64,000 bases of DNA from positions 5,721,776 to 5,785,775 of the forward strand of contig NZ_CP025746.1 of NCBI RefSeq assembly GCF_004015185.1, given 5' to 3'. Both the position numbers and the translations under genes were made by a program. Origin of the DNA: Clostridium manihotivorum. Lineage in GTDB: Bacteria; Bacillota; Clostridia; Clostridiales; Clostridiaceae. Positions 15,228 through 25,693 of this stretch are shown here, piece after piece. The stretch's first letter is position 1; the number at the start of each line of letters is the position of its first letter. The notes under the pieces are model-generated. The model saw nothing but the letters and a program-made list of their open reading frames with translations. It had not been told where the DNA came from and ran no database searches.

Positions 15228-16931
15228 TTGAAAAATTTATTCACAAAAACTATATGGATATTTAAACAAAGCAAATCAGTAATGTTATATTTGATTATAA
15301 TTATCGCCCTTGGAATCATAAGTTCCTTTGCCAATGTTTATAGGGCCTTAATCACTAAGAACTTAATAGATACTGCTGTAAAAGGATCCTTTTCAGCTAT
15401 TTATAAGTATCTTATAATCTTAGGAGCTTTAATTATAGGCGATATAGTTCTAAGCTCGGCTATATCCATACTATCAACATATTCCTCGACTAAATTGTCA
15501 AACAATCTTCAGAAGAAGCTTTATTCACATATTACCTTTAGTAAGTGGCTTGATACCACTAAGTATCATAGCGGAGACTTGCTTTCAAGACTTACAAACG
15601 ATGTATCAACCTTAGTTAGTCTATTAGTAACTACACTTCCAAATGTGGTTTCTCTAATGACGTTATTACTTTCATCCTTTTTCATACTTCTATCTTACGA
15701 ACCAACAGTAGCAATAATAACAATAGTTCTAGCTCCAATATCATTACTTTTTAGTCGAATATATGCGAAGAAGTTAAAAAACATACATCTAAGAACACAG
15801 GAAAATGAATCTAGGTATATAAGCTATATGCAAGAATCAGTACAGAAAATATTAATCACCAAGTCCTTCTGCGTAGAAGATGACACCTTAGATAAGTTTA
15901 GTAAACTTCAACATAATAAACTAAAACTTTCAGTATCAAAAAGTGGAATTAGCGCCTTTTACAGCGCTTCTATAAACTTAGGATATTGGTTTACTTACTT
16001 CATAGTCTTTGCTCTTGGTGCTTATAGACTTTCCTTAGGCTCGTTAACCTTTGGTACTCTTACTGCACTGCTTCAGCTTACAGGTAATGTTCAGATTCCA
16101 CTTTCAGGACTTGCCAGTTCACTTTCACAGTTTATTACAGCCTATGCATCTACAGAAAGACTTATGGCTATAGAAGACCTAGATCTAGAGTCTATATCTA
16201 AAAAACATGATAAATTCGATACATTTTTGCTTCCTATTATCCAATACGATAATGTTTGTTTTGGATATAAAGAAGCTTTACCTATATTGGAAAATGTCTC
16301 CTTCACATTGTTCCCAGGTGAAATTGTTGCACTAGTAGGACCATCCGGTGAAGGAAAAACAACCTTAATAAGACTATTACTTTCTCTTATTAGCCCAAAA
16401 GAAGGTTCTGCTAAAATAATCTGCAATAATGAAGCCATAGATATTTCTCCACATACCCGTAACAATATTTCTTATGTTCCTCAGGGAAACACTTTATTTT
16501 CTGGAACCATAGCAGATAATCTTAGATACGGCTTTCCAGAAGCTACAAATGAAGATATAGAAAGGGCTTTAAAAGCAGCTTGCGCTTGGGACTTTGTAGA
16601 TAAACTACCACAAAAAACAGACACAATTATTGGAGAGCATGGTAGTGGAGTTTCTGAGGGGCAAGCTCAGCGATTGGTTATAGCAAGAGCATTAATAAGA
16701 AGAAAACCTATATTGCTTCTAGATGAAGCAACCTCTGCACTTGATATGGATACAGAGATAAATGTTCTCAAATCAATAAAAACCTTAGACTATCATCCTA
16801 CTTGCATAATAATTACACACAGACCATCAGCCTTAGCTATATGCAATAGAGTATTAAAATTAGAGGATGGTAATGTACATGAGATAGATATTAATTCTAT
16901 CGAAGAATCTGCCTTAAGTACTTTGAAATAA
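15228..16931 (+). CDS. ABC exporter, fused membrane and ATPase domains (lasso D)
   Basis: A 567-residue half-transporter. Six hydrophobic segments occupy roughly residues 18-290. The ATPase has Walker A GPSGEGKTT at 371-379, a variant signature VSEGQAQR near 475 (usual form LSGGQ) and Walker B ILLLDEATSALD. There is no N-terminal peptidase C39 domain, consistent with a separate leader peptidase. It should export the mature lasso peptide and may give self-immunity. The start is TTG at 15228-15230 behind AAGGAGG. It is divergent from the cyclase operon and 22 bp ahead of the nucleotidyltransferase gene. Confidence 0.9.
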   Translation: MKNLFTKTIWIFKQSKSVMLYLIIIIALGIISSFANVYRALITKNLIDTAVKGSFSAIYKYLIILGALIIGDIVLSSAISILSTYSSTKLSNNLQKKLYSHITFSKWLDTTKYHSGDLLSRLTNDVSTLVSLLVTTLPNVVSLMTLLLSSFFILLSYEPTVAIITIVLAPISLLFSRIYAKKLKNIHLRTQENESRYISYMQESVQKILITKSFCVEDDTLDKFSKLQHNKLKLSVSKSGISAFYSASINLGYWFTYFIVFALGAYRLSLGSLTFGTLTALLQLTGNVQIPLSGLASSLSQFITAYASTERLMAIEDLDLESISKKHDKFDTFLLPIIQYDNVCFGYKEALPILENVSFTLFPGEIVALVGPSGEGKTTLIRLLLSLISPKEGSAKIICNNEAIDISPHTRNNISYVPQGNTLFSGTIADNLRYGFPEATNEDIERALKAACAWDFVDKLPQKTDTIIGEHGSGVSEGQAQRLVIARALIRRKPILLLDEATSALDMDTEINVLKSIKTLDYHPTCIIITHRPSALAICNRVLKLEDGNVHEIDINSIEESALSTLK

Positions 16932-16953
16932 TTTATAAATAGGAGGATTTACA

Positions 16954-18168
16954 ATGAATACAGCTCAAAAAGCTTTAATAGATTTGTTATCAGCATCAAT
17001 TCGTAAGAATGAAGTTGATTTATCTTATATAGATGAAATAGACTGGAATGAAGTTTATGAGGAGGCAGATGCACATGCCGTACTTCCACTGATATTTCCA
17101 ACTGTAAAAAAAATAAGTTCCAGCTGTAACATCAATGGTGAAATTATTAATAAATGGACTAATAATACTATTATGAACGCAGTATGTCAAACTCAGCATA
17201 TAAATCATATGAAAACTGTCTTTACTGCTTTTAATGAGGCCGGAATACAGGTTGTTGCTCTAAAGGGGTTAATTCTTAGAGACCTTTACCCTAACCCTGA
17301 ATTCAGAACCATGTCTGATTCTGATATACTAATAAAAAAAGAATATTCAGATCAGGCTGAAAAGCTTCTTAACAACTTAGGGTACTCAAAGTATGGATCT
17401 ATAGGTAATGAAAGTTGTTTTACTCACCCTAATGCTTTATCAATAGATTTGCACTGGTCACTTAGCGACGAATCTCAATTAAAAAACGTATATCCTTTTG
17501 AGAATACAATTTGGCAAAACCTTAGAAAATACAATTTCAACGGTATAGAAGTCCAAGCTCTTTCACTGGAATATGAACTTATTCACCTCTTTGTCCATAT
17601 AGCTTCTCATATGATAAAATCTGGCTTTGGATTAAGACAACTATGTGACATATTTGTGTTTATAGATAAAAATAGGAACCAAATAGATTGGAACTTAATT
17701 TATAGCTTAGCGGATATATGTAAACTAAATAAACTCATCAATATTATTCTATGTTTATGCCATAGTTTATTTGATTTAGATCTACCAAGTGCTTATAGTA
17801 AAACTTATCACCAAACAGACAAGTATATGGGAATCTTGATTAATGAGGTTTTTCAGAGTGGGGTTTATGGAAAACGGGATGAAGTTAGAATATCAAGTTC
17901 TAGATTACTTTCTAATACATTGAAAGTAGAAAAGAATACAAATAAATTCAAGGTCATATTAAGATATTTATTTCCTAGTGTACGTTTGTTAGACAAAAGA
18001 TACTCATATGCCTCAAAGTATCCCTTCTTATTAATTTTTGCTTGGATTCATAGATTATTCTACGAGCTGATTTTTAATATATTTAAATTAGAAGAGCTAT
18101 TTAAAATTGGATCAATATCCTCTTTAGTTGAAAGTAGATATGACTTAATTAAATGGCTGCAATTATGA
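16954..18168 (+). CDS. Nucleotidyltransferase-fold protein of the lasso locus (NTP_transf_5 type)
   Basis: A 404-residue protein with the nucleotidyltransferase signature VVALKGLILRDLYPNPEFR followed by TMSDSDILI near residues 90-120, and SIDLHWSL further on. This matches the uncharacterised family often found in lasso clusters that also hold an HprK-like kinase. A role in extending the C-terminal phosphate with a nucleotide is an inference from gene neighbourhood only. AGGAGG precedes the ATG. It is co-transcribed with the exporter and ends before a strong terminator. Confidence 0.8.
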   Translation: MNTAQKALIDLLSASIRKNEVDLSYIDEIDWNEVYEEADAHAVLPLIFPTVKKISSSCNINGEIINKWTNNTIMNAVCQTQHINHMKTVFTAFNEAGIQVVALKGLILRDLYPNPEFRTMSDSDILIKKEYSDQAEKLLNNLGYSKYGSIGNESCFTHPNALSIDLHWSLSDESQLKNVYPFENTIWQNLRKYNFNGIEVQALSLEYELIHLFVHIASHMIKSGFGLRQLCDIFVFIDKNRNQIDWNLIYSLADICKLNKLINIILCLCHSLFDLDLPSAYSKTYHQTDKYMGILINEVFQSGVYGKRDEVRISSSRLLSNTLKVEKNTNKFKVILRYLFPSVRLLDKRYSYASKYPFLLIFAWIHRLFYELIFNIFKLEELFKIGSISSLVESRYDLIKWLQL

Positions 18169-18211
18169 TAATGACAACTGTTTATTTAGGAGTCTATAAT
18201 ATCTAAATAAC

Positions 18212-18253
18212 AAAAAGGTGAAGTTTCCTAAATTTAAGAAGCTTCACCTTTTT
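18212..18253. terminator. Bidirectional terminator between lasso locus and EPS cluster 2
   Basis: A 12-bp perfect stem, AAAAAGGTGAAG with CTTCACCTTTTT. The A/T runs on both sides serve the convergent nucleotidyltransferase (plus) and beta-helix (minus) genes. Confidence 0.8.
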
Positions 18254-18314
18254 AAATAAAAGTACATATACTAATTCAGGTTATACGAAAATCATCTACT
18301 TATAAAACTGATAA

Positions 18315-20090
18315 TTACCACCCTACACTTGGCAACTGTTCATAAGAAAGTACTTTAATAAAGAAAACTTCTCCACCACTAGCAGCGGAATGACTAATCA
18401 TAATCTTTTCTCCATATTGTACTTCAGTAACCTTACTTATAGTTACTGATCTTGCAAGTGAGTTCATAGGAACTAAATCAAACACCCTGTGCATATTGTT
18501 ACCATTTTTATAAACAGAGCTATCATTATTTCCTAAGCTGTTATTAGACAAATTAATAATGCTTTGAACCCCAGCAGTAAGAGTAATACTAAAATTATCT
18601 ACAACTTTACTTGTTGTTGCACCATCTGAACTTACCATTATGCCAGTTACTGAACCAATAGAACCACCAACGGGAAGTTTTATATAATTCTTTCTTATAC
18701 TATCATTACTTCCTATAAAGTATACAACTCTCTCAATTCTTGCCTTATAACCACTTCCTAAATCTATAAGATAATTGTTAACAGTATTGGCTATTAGGCT
18801 AGAGTCATTCCTGGTAGTATAAAGCATCTGAATGTAGATATTAACATTAGGCGCAGTAGATAATACACTTGGCGAATCATTAGATATAATTTCATTAATA
18901 TATAGCTCTTTTGAGTAGTTACCCTTAATGTAATAATTTCCTGACTTGTTAATAATCAATTGATTTATATAACAACATTCACCATTATTACTATCAGCGT
19001 AACTTCCATTGTCTAATATCAATTGATTTATATAGCATTTCTTAGCTTGTTGGTAAAAAAAAGTGTGACTGAAGTACATTTTCCCTATATTTATATTATC
19101 AGGACTTCCCTTAGCTGTGCCTGAATAGTCTTGAATCTTAAAAGCTAAGTAGTATGAATAACATTCATCTATAGTAATATTATTGCATCCATTAGCTAAG
19201 GTTACGCTTCCTATATTATAATTATTTATACTATTTATATCAAAGTTAGATGGGATATATTTAGGATCTAGAGTTTGATATATTCTATGAAACCTTATAT
19301 TCTCAGCAATAACATATATGGTATTACCAGGAACATAAGATTGATATATATTACTATTATTATGAATTTCTACATCTTCTACATATCCATATCTAGTATT
19401 GTCTCCCCAACCAATCCTAAGAGAATTACCAATGACATTATTTATTTTAGTCTTTCCATTAAGTTTAAAGTTTCTACTATTACATATATATACTCCATAG
19501 CCAAACACATTTTGCACAGTTATATTATCTAACACTAAGTTCTCAGTGTTATTAAATTCCATTGCTATAACATCATAATTTCCTACATGACTGGGGTCAA
19601 AATTTAAATAGGTAACATTTTGATCAAAAACTCCATTTCTTAATATTATATTCTTATTTCCTATGTCTGTATTGCTAGCTAACTTATTTCCAATTATATT
19701 CACTGGAATAGCATAACCAGTAGACATGTCTAATTGACAAGATATGATACAATAATTGAAATCTATCTCTATATTACTTCCAACTAAAATAGAATATCTT
19801 CTATTATAAGGACCACTATGCCACGTTTGAATTGCCCTAGAACCAGCCATGCTTACTTTAATAGTTTTACCATATGGAAACTTAATAAATCCGCCACCAA
19901 TCGACTCAACATAATTGATTGTATTCTGAATCGCAATTGTGTCATCCGTAACCCCATCACATTTAGCACCAAAGTCTCTTATATCAAAAATCATAGTATT
20001 AGTTTGAATAGTATTATTTGCTGAATTTAAATTATATTTTTGCGGTCTGGAAGAAATCCTATTTATAATAGATTTTAAAATTTTTATCAC
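18315..20090 (-). CDS. Right-handed beta-helix protein (pectate lyase 3 type), no clear signal
   Basis: A 591-residue protein starting, after a basic stretch, with IFDIRDFGAKCDGVTDDT, the N-terminal signature of the Pectate_lyase_3/end-sialidase-like beta-helix fold, then GGGFIKFPYGKTIKVS and many short Asn-rich helical turns. Such proteins cleave or bind polysaccharides. I see no hydrophobic signal, unlike the related gene at 21408-22994. The apparent start is a GTG at 20088-20090 that sits inside an AAGAGGTG motif, so the true start is doubtful; the next ATG is at residue 32. It is the last gene of cluster 2. Enzyme or structural role is undecided. Confidence 0.75.
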   Translation of the reverse strand: MIKILKSIINRISSRPQKYNLNSANNTIQTNTMIFDIRDFGAKCDGVTDDTIAIQNTINYVESIGGGFIKFPYGKTIKVSMAGSRAIQTWHSGPYNRRYSILVGSNIEIDFNYCIISCQLDMSTGYAIPVNIIGNKLASNTDIGNKNIILRNGVFDQNVTYLNFDPSHVGNYDVIAMEFNNTENLVLDNITVQNVFGYGVYICNSRNFKLNGKTKINNVIGNSLRIGWGDNTRYGYVEDVEIHNNSNIYQSYVPGNTIYVIAENIRFHRIYQTLDPKYIPSNFDINSINNYNIGSVTLANGCNNITIDECYSYYLAFKIQDYSGTAKGSPDNINIGKMYFSHTFFYQQAKKCYINQLILDNGSYADSNNGECCYINQLIINKSGNYYIKGNYSKELYINEIISNDSPSVLSTAPNVNIYIQMLYTTRNDSSLIANTVNNYLIDLGSGYKARIERVVYFIGSNDSIRKNYIKLPVGGSIGSVTGIMVSSDGATTSKVVDNFSITLTAGVQSIINLSNNSLGNNDSSVYKNGNNMHRVFDLVPMNSLARSVTISKVTEVQYGEKIMISHSAASGGEVFFIKVLSYEQLPSVGW

Positions 20091-20323
20091 CTCTTAAAAT
20101 TAATTAAAGCCACATTAGAATATGAGAAGCAAACTTATAATATTTTACTTATTGCCATTCCATACTCAATTTTACCTATAAATTCTATATATGTTCTTTT
20201 AAGAAGTATTCTAACTAATAAAGCCAATACTATAATATATATATATGATTAATATTATTGGTATGTGCCAATATAATTAATCTTAAAATTACTTGATATA
20301 ATCTTTAGTAAATTTCATTAGGA

Positions 20324-21385
20324 TTATTTCATCCCAAGCATGAACTTTAACTTTGTATTTCTAATAATATAATCAGCTAATGTAAGTACTATAAGAATGA
20401 TAAATAAAGATAAGCTTGTCTTTAATATTTTTAAAGAGAACGAAAGATTCTCTGATTGAAAAACATTAAGGGTCTTATATACCTCATTTACAATTGGCAT
20501 TATTATAGTTTGATGCCAAGCAAAATACACTAATGAATTTGCCCCTATATATTTTATAAATTTAATATCAAACGAAGATGATATGATAACTATACAAACT
20601 ATTCCTCCAAAGGCAGAAAGATATGTGAGTGGTGCAAAGCCATAACTACTTCTAAACATTTCAAGTCCACCACCATCTATTTTATGTGCCAACATTCCAC
20701 AAAATAAATTAATAAATAAAAATATAATGAAACAAATAAGTTTTCGTTCCTTCTTTAATACAATATTTTGAATATAATGTTCATTTTTAAATAAGTAGCC
20801 AGCATAAAAGAATGGTATTGCAGTTAAACAAACATCTATATTCCATATCAACGGAACTCCGATAAATTTATAGTATAGTACCCCTAAGATCATTAAAGTA
20901 ATAGTAGCTGCACCAACCTTTTTATAATTATTGTTAAGTCTCTTAACCAATAAATAGAATAAGATATTTAACCAAAAAAGACATGCCATAAACCACAAAG
21001 TCCAAAGACGTTCCTGCATTAAGAACTTTACTACAAGTAAACCATAGTCATTGATATTTCTATTATTCTCATTATACATTTTAAAAAACGTAAAAATTAT
21101 CATAGGAATTCCTAACATTATATAAGGAATTATTATAGTTTTTATTTTTCTTTTAATAAAATTTTTTAAATTATATTTATTAGCTGAAAAAACACATCCG
21201 GATAGGAAAAAAAATAAAGGAATATGAAAAGTATATATCTCTGACTTCAAGAATGATGCCCCTATATGCCCAAGTATAACAAATAAAATTCCATAACCTT
21301 TAGCAATATCTATCCATGTTACTCTTGAGTATGAACTAGTATATATTTTTTTATCGTTATATTTTTTATTAATAGTTTGATACAT
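20324..21385 (-). CDS. Membrane acyltransferase family 3 (fucose O-acetylase-like)
   Basis: A 353-residue integral membrane protein with about ten hydrophobic segments. The N-terminus has WIDIAKGYGILFVILGHIG, where the conserved histidine of acyltransferase-3 proteins lies, then FHIPLFFFLSGCVF. The whole pattern resembles OafA/YrhL and fucose 4-O-acetylases (YjiA-type COG3594). It probably transfers acetyl or another acyl group to an EPS sugar on the outer face. GGAGAAAGATAG precedes the ATG. It sits between the two beta-helix genes. Confidence 0.82.
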   Translation of the reverse strand: MYQTINKKYNDKKIYTSSYSRVTWIDIAKGYGILFVILGHIGASFLKSEIYTFHIPLFFFLSGCVFSANKYNLKNFIKRKIKTIIIPYIMLGIPMIIFTFFKMYNENNRNINDYGLLVVKFLMQERLWTLWFMACLFWLNILFYLLVKRLNNNYKKVGAATITLMILGVLYYKFIGVPLIWNIDVCLTAIPFFYAGYLFKNEHYIQNIVLKKERKLICFIIFLFINLFCGMLAHKIDGGGLEMFRSSYGFAPLTYLSAFGGIVCIVIISSSFDIKFIKYIGANSLVYFAWHQTIIMPIVNEVYKTLNVFQSENLSFSLKILKTSLSLFIILIVLTLADYIIRNTKLKFMLGMK

Positions 21386-21407
21386 CTATCTTTCTCCTAC
21401 TATTATT

Positions 21408-22994
21408 TTACTTATTAGAAATATTTAGATTTATAACATGTCCTACACTTAATACCTTATTTGAACTTGAACGTGATAAAACATCTCCCTTTTGACTTCC
21501 ATTAGCAAAACTACCATCTAATTTATACGTAATAGTATTTATTTTCATAAACTCACATTGAATATCTAACAATTTTAGATAAGAATCTTTATAAACGCCC
21601 GTATCCCATTTCACATTTGCCTGATTGATAAATACAGTATCAGAACCGCCATTCGCTTGAAATGCAGCATGACTATTTAACATATTTAAATTGTAAACTA
21701 GAAGCTTTTTAGGAAGCGCCCCTTTTACCACAAAGAAACAATTATCTAAATATACATAACCTAACTCCGTATACTTACCATTATTAACCCAAAATGCCCC
21801 CAAGTTTTTACACGACATTTTTCTAATCTTAACCTTATCCCCCATTAAGTAAAATATTGGAGTACTTTTTATACCTTCGGTAATCAGATTATTAATATTA
21901 ATATTAGTTGGTTGACCTTTTCCATCAGTTGTATAATCTTGTATCTTGAAACCAGTATCATAACTTAATATATTATTAAAATAAATATTTTCTGCATTAT
22001 TGCTTATATTAACACTGCCAACATATGCTTTTGGATCGTTAGTTAATTGTTTATATTCACCAAAATAGATATTAATTCCTGAATTAATATACAAGGTATT
22101 GCCAGGAGTATATCTATGTTCTTTATTATATAACCTGTTTGAAGAGTTCTCACATATTAGCTGATTAATAAAAACATGTTCTACAGTAAAGATATCCCAT
22201 CCTATTCTCATGTTACAACCTATACAGTTTTTTATATGAACCTTATTTTTCAACTCTACGTTGATCGCTTTAATTATTCTAAGACCATAACTATAAGAAT
22301 TAAGTATTTCAACATTATCTAATACTAATCCATCAACATTTTGTAAACAAGCTGCACAGGAATCTAAATCATTTCCATTGAACTTATCAATATTAACATT
22401 CTGGTTTAAAATAACATTTCTTATTTCTATATTATTATCTTTCTGCAAATCAATACTAGCATTTTTATTTTCTATAATATTTATTGTGTCATTATTTGAT
22501 TTATCAGCAAGTAATGTACATCCGTTAAAATCTATCACTGTATTACTTGGTATTAGTAATGCATAGGCCCTTTTATATTTTATTTTAGTATTCCATGTCC
22601 ATATAGATCTGTAGCCAGCTTTGCTAATTCTTAAAACTTTATTAGCTGGAAATATCACCTTACCTCCACCTAAGCTTTCACAGTAATCTAAAGCAGCTTG
22701 TATATGTGGTGTATCATTAGCAACACCATCTCCTACCACACCAAAGTCAGTTACATCAATAATATTGCTTTTATCAGTTGCTTTATCTTTCATCTTAAGT
22801 CCACTCAATTTAAGCCCAACACTTGGATCTTCTAGATTCTTAAGCTCACTAAGTTCAGAAGATTCTCTAGAATTGTTAAATATACTTTCATTGCCAACTT
22901 CATTTATTAGTATATTACCTTCTGAGCAAAATGCTATAATTATAAAGAATACAATAGCCATGAAAACTATTATACGACCTTTAATAAATTTCAT
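21408..22994 (-). CDS. Right-handed beta-helix protein with N-terminal membrane/signal segment
   Basis: A 528-residue protein. Residues 8-24 (IIVFMAIVFFIIIAFCS) form a signal peptide or anchor. After a linker comes VTDFGVVGDGVANDTPHIQAAL and GGGKVIFPANKVLRIS, the Pectate_lyase_3 entry motif, then repeated N-x-I turns. It shares this fold, and several motifs such as RIGW and GNTLYI, with the protein at 18315-20090, so the two are probably distant duplicates. It lies next to the flippase, suggesting trimming, binding or surface anchoring of the exported polymer. AGGGGGAG precedes the ATG. Catalytic residues cannot be assigned by eye. Confidence 0.8.
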   Translation of the reverse strand: MKFIKGRIIVFMAIVFFIIIAFCSEGNILINEVGNESIFNNSRESSELSELKNLEDPSVGLKLSGLKMKDKATDKSNIIDVTDFGVVGDGVANDTPHIQAALDYCESLGGGKVIFPANKVLRISKAGYRSIWTWNTKIKYKRAYALLIPSNTVIDFNGCTLLADKSNNDTINIIENKNASIDLQKDNNIEIRNVILNQNVNIDKFNGNDLDSCAACLQNVDGLVLDNVEILNSYSYGLRIIKAINVELKNKVHIKNCIGCNMRIGWDIFTVEHVFINQLICENSSNRLYNKEHRYTPGNTLYINSGINIYFGEYKQLTNDPKAYVGSVNISNNAENIYFNNILSYDTGFKIQDYTTDGKGQPTNININNLITEGIKSTPIFYLMGDKVKIRKMSCKNLGAFWVNNGKYTELGYVYLDNCFFVVKGALPKKLLVYNLNMLNSHAAFQANGGSDTVFINQANVKWDTGVYKDSYLKLLDIQCEFMKINTITYKLDGSFANGSQKGDVLSRSSSNKVLSVGHVINLNISNK

Positions 22995-23019
22995 TTCTCC
23001 CCCTTATCTAAAACATTTA

Positions 23020-24558
23020 TTAAGCTGCCACCTTCAACTTTTTCCTAATTATATTCTTTTTTATAATTGCTATTACTTCACGACTTTCATTAAAGCTTCT
23101 AAATATACAAACATAAACTACCCCAACAATACATTCTGTAATTATGCCCCCTAATATAAACTTAAAAACTGGTTGTTTAATGTTTATTAAACTATAAATA
23201 AACTTAGAGGCTAGGATCATAAAAGCTGTTGCTACAATATAAACTATATTTTTAATCCAATACCGATTAAATCTCTTTAGTTCTAAGTTAAAGCAAGCTT
23301 TATAGACTATAATGCTACGGCCTATCCAAAAGATTATTTGACTAACTACAGTTCCGATTAAAACTCCTTCTATTCCTATTAACTTTGCCAGTATAATGGA
23401 AACTATTATATTAACTGCAGCTCCAACAATCGCAATATTTCTATCATGTTTAAATAAGCCCATTCCATTTATATAATCACAACAAGCACTATGAACAAGG
23501 TGAATGAATAAATCAGCCACTAAAAGTATCACAATTATTTTAGGCATAATATATATCCTTCCAACCCACATTGAAACAAAATCATCTATCAATACAGTAG
23601 TTGGAACGATAAGCATTATTGCTATAATAAATCTTACATGGGTATATACCGAAAATATATGCTCTTTATCATTCTTAGAATTCTCACTGGTCAGGTGATT
23701 ACCTATGATTGGAGCAATAGGATTAAGTATGCTATTTGTTATTGCTTTAAGATTGTATGTTATTGTAGTATAATTCACAAGATATCCTACTGATACAGTA
23801 CTCACTACAGTGGAAATTACAAGGTTATCTGTAGAAGTATAAATATATCCTGCTACTTTGCCTACAAATACATTTTTTACATTTGACCATATCCCTTGCA
23901 AAATACTCTTATCTATCTTTTCGCTATGTAAATAAGGATATATCCTAATACATGCAATATTGACTATCATATTTGATATAAAAACTTGCAATAATTTAAG
24001 TACGAGATAGATCAAATAATTTTTAAATACAGCTAATGATATTATTTGTAATATGTTAAATACAACATTTGCTATTAGGTCAATTATTTGTGAAATATAA
24101 TTTTTTTGATCTGCATATAATAAAGTTCTTTTGTATGCTAAAAAATAAGAACAAACTGATGCAGATGACTGCAAAAGAAAGAATATATATATATATTTAT
24201 TTATATCAACATTAGTAAGAATCTTAGGTATAAATGGAAGAAATGCAATTGAAGCCACAATAAAAAAAATTCCTATAGCTCTATATACAAATTTAAAAAC
24301 ATTTACTATTTTATTAATCTCAGATTTATCATTGCTATTAAGTGGAGAATATAAGCTATAAACTATAGCTGTCTGAAATCCAAGTTCAGCTAAGGAGAAA
24401 GCTGCAAGCACAGAAGAAAAGGTGCTATTTATACCTAATAAACCGATACCAATGCTCTTAATAAACACCATTCTTGCAACAAACTGAAATATCATAGAAA
24501 CAATCTGACTTACTATTCCTACTCCACTATTTAGAAATATTACTCTTTTATTACTCAT
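23020..24558 (-). CDS. wzx: Polysaccharide flippase (Wzx, MATE/MOP superfamily)
   Basis: A roughly 512-residue membrane protein with 12-14 hydrophobic segments. It begins MSNKRVIFLNSGVGIVSQIVSMIFQFVARMVFIKSIG, the usual start of RfbX/Wzx-type oligosaccharide flippases. It should move undecaprenyl-linked repeats across the membrane for Wzy. I start at the ATG at 24556-24558, which has AGGAG 5 bp upstream; an ATG five codons earlier precedes this site. The right edge of the window (63681-64000) holds the end of another such protein. Confidence 0.87.
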   Translation of the reverse strand: MSNKRVIFLNSGVGIVSQIVSMIFQFVARMVFIKSIGIGLLGINSTFSSVLAAFSLAELGFQTAIVYSLYSPLNSNDKSEINKIVNVFKFVYRAIGIFFIVASIAFLPFIPKILTNVDINKYIYIFFLLQSSASVCSYFLAYKRTLLYADQKNYISQIIDLIANVVFNILQIISLAVFKNYLIYLVLKLLQVFISNMIVNIACIRIYPYLHSEKIDKSILQGIWSNVKNVFVGKVAGYIYTSTDNLVISTVVSTVSVGYLVNYTTITYNLKAITNSILNPIAPIIGNHLTSENSKNDKEHIFSVYTHVRFIIAIMLIVPTTVLIDDFVSMWVGRIYIMPKIIVILLVADLFIHLVHSACCDYINGMGLFKHDRNIAIVGAAVNIIVSIILAKLIGIEGVLIGTVVSQIIFWIGRSIIVYKACFNLELKRFNRYWIKNIVYIVATAFMILASKFIYSLINIKQPVFKFILGGIITECIVGVVYVCIFRSFNESREVIAIIKKNIIRKKLKVAA

Positions 24559-24637
24559 TTTATCTCCTAACATAATTTTATTAGATTAATCACGTACATT
24601 TAATTTGGCACGTAATATACACTTATTTTATTAGAAA

Positions 24638-25693
24638 TCAGCTTAATGATTTTTCAAAACTTGTTAGTTGATTATTATTCTGATTAAGTCCTTTAGAAAG
24701 GATTACCTTGGTATCATAAACTTCATTACGTCCATATTTAGCAATCTGAGCACAGGTGCAAACCATAGAAAGATTACCAATAATCCCATTACAGTGAGAT
24801 AAAGTAACCATATCTCTAATTACTTCAACACCAAGCATATGTTTACTATTTTTAGAATTTTGGTTTATCATTGATACTGATACTTCCCCATCAGATCTAC
24901 TAACATCTTTATAAAATAACAACTTCTCACCATATAACTCAGAAAATTTTTCTATAACACTGGAATCATCTGTAGCTAAAAATATAGCTTCATATAATCC
25001 ACTATCAAATGCTTTATTAACTTCCAAAGCATATTCATCCGGCGTAATATATGTTGGATGACCATTAAACATTTTTTTATAGTCTGTCCCTCTAATATGT
25101 ACGCCTAATACCTTTTTTTCATTAATAATGCTTTTAACTTGTTCATTAATTTCCTCTTCAATTCTTGGTATAAGTTTTATATACTTACTATTAATATTGC
25201 CAAGAATCTTTAACTTTTCATCTGTATCCACATAATATGTTCCATTATTTTCACCATCATTTACTAAATTTTTATGATAATAACAAGCTTTAACAACATT
25301 TTGCGATACAAATACATCATCAATTGATAGATTGGAATATTGAATAAAATATTCCTCGAAGGGATTACTATCCTCCCTTATATCATCGGAATAAAGCCAT
25401 CCTGATGGGAACTTAACCAGGGGTATCATGTTATATCTATCTGCAAAAACTAAGTGTTCAAGCAGGTTTTTGTATACTGCAAAGAAACCAGACTTAGGGT
25501 TATCAATTTCTATATAATAGATAATAATATCTGAATTTTTGTTTCCATATGAATCTATTTTAATAATTCCTGGATTATCATGCCATGCTAGTACATCTTC
25601 CCTAAATTCAGAGTTTCTATAATACCGAATTACTCTTTGTATATAATCTAGTTTTGGATGAGAATCTAAAAACTCTCTAATAACTTTATTCAA
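24638..25693 (-). CDS. Fucosyltransferase-like protein with HxRGTDY motif
   Basis: A 351-residue protein whose best landmark is GVHIRGTDY at about 197-205, the phosphate-binding His/Arg motif of alpha-1,6- and O-fucosyltransferases such as NodZ. Downstream, ATDDSSVIEKFSELYG fits the GDP-binding half of that fold. Since GDP-fucose genes are in the same cluster, a fucosyltransferase role is likely but not proved. The start is TTG at 25691-25693, overlapping the stop of the preceding GT4 gene by 4 bp. Confidence 0.7.
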   Translation of the reverse strand: MNKVIREFLDSHPKLDYIQRVIRYYRNSEFREDVLAWHDNPGIIKIDSYGNKNSDIIIYYIEIDNPKSGFFAVYKNLLEHLVFADRYNMIPLVKFPSGWLYSDDIREDSNPFEEYFIQYSNLSIDDVFVSQNVVKACYYHKNLVNDGENNGTYYVDTDEKLKILGNINSKYIKLIPRIEEEINEQVKSIINEKKVLGVHIRGTDYKKMFNGHPTYITPDEYALEVNKAFDSGLYEAIFLATDDSSVIEKFSELYGEKLLFYKDVSRSDGEVSVSMINQNSKNSKHMLGVEVIRDMVTLSHCNGIIGNLSMVCTCAQIAKYGRNEVYDTKVILSKGLNQNNNQLTSFEKSLS

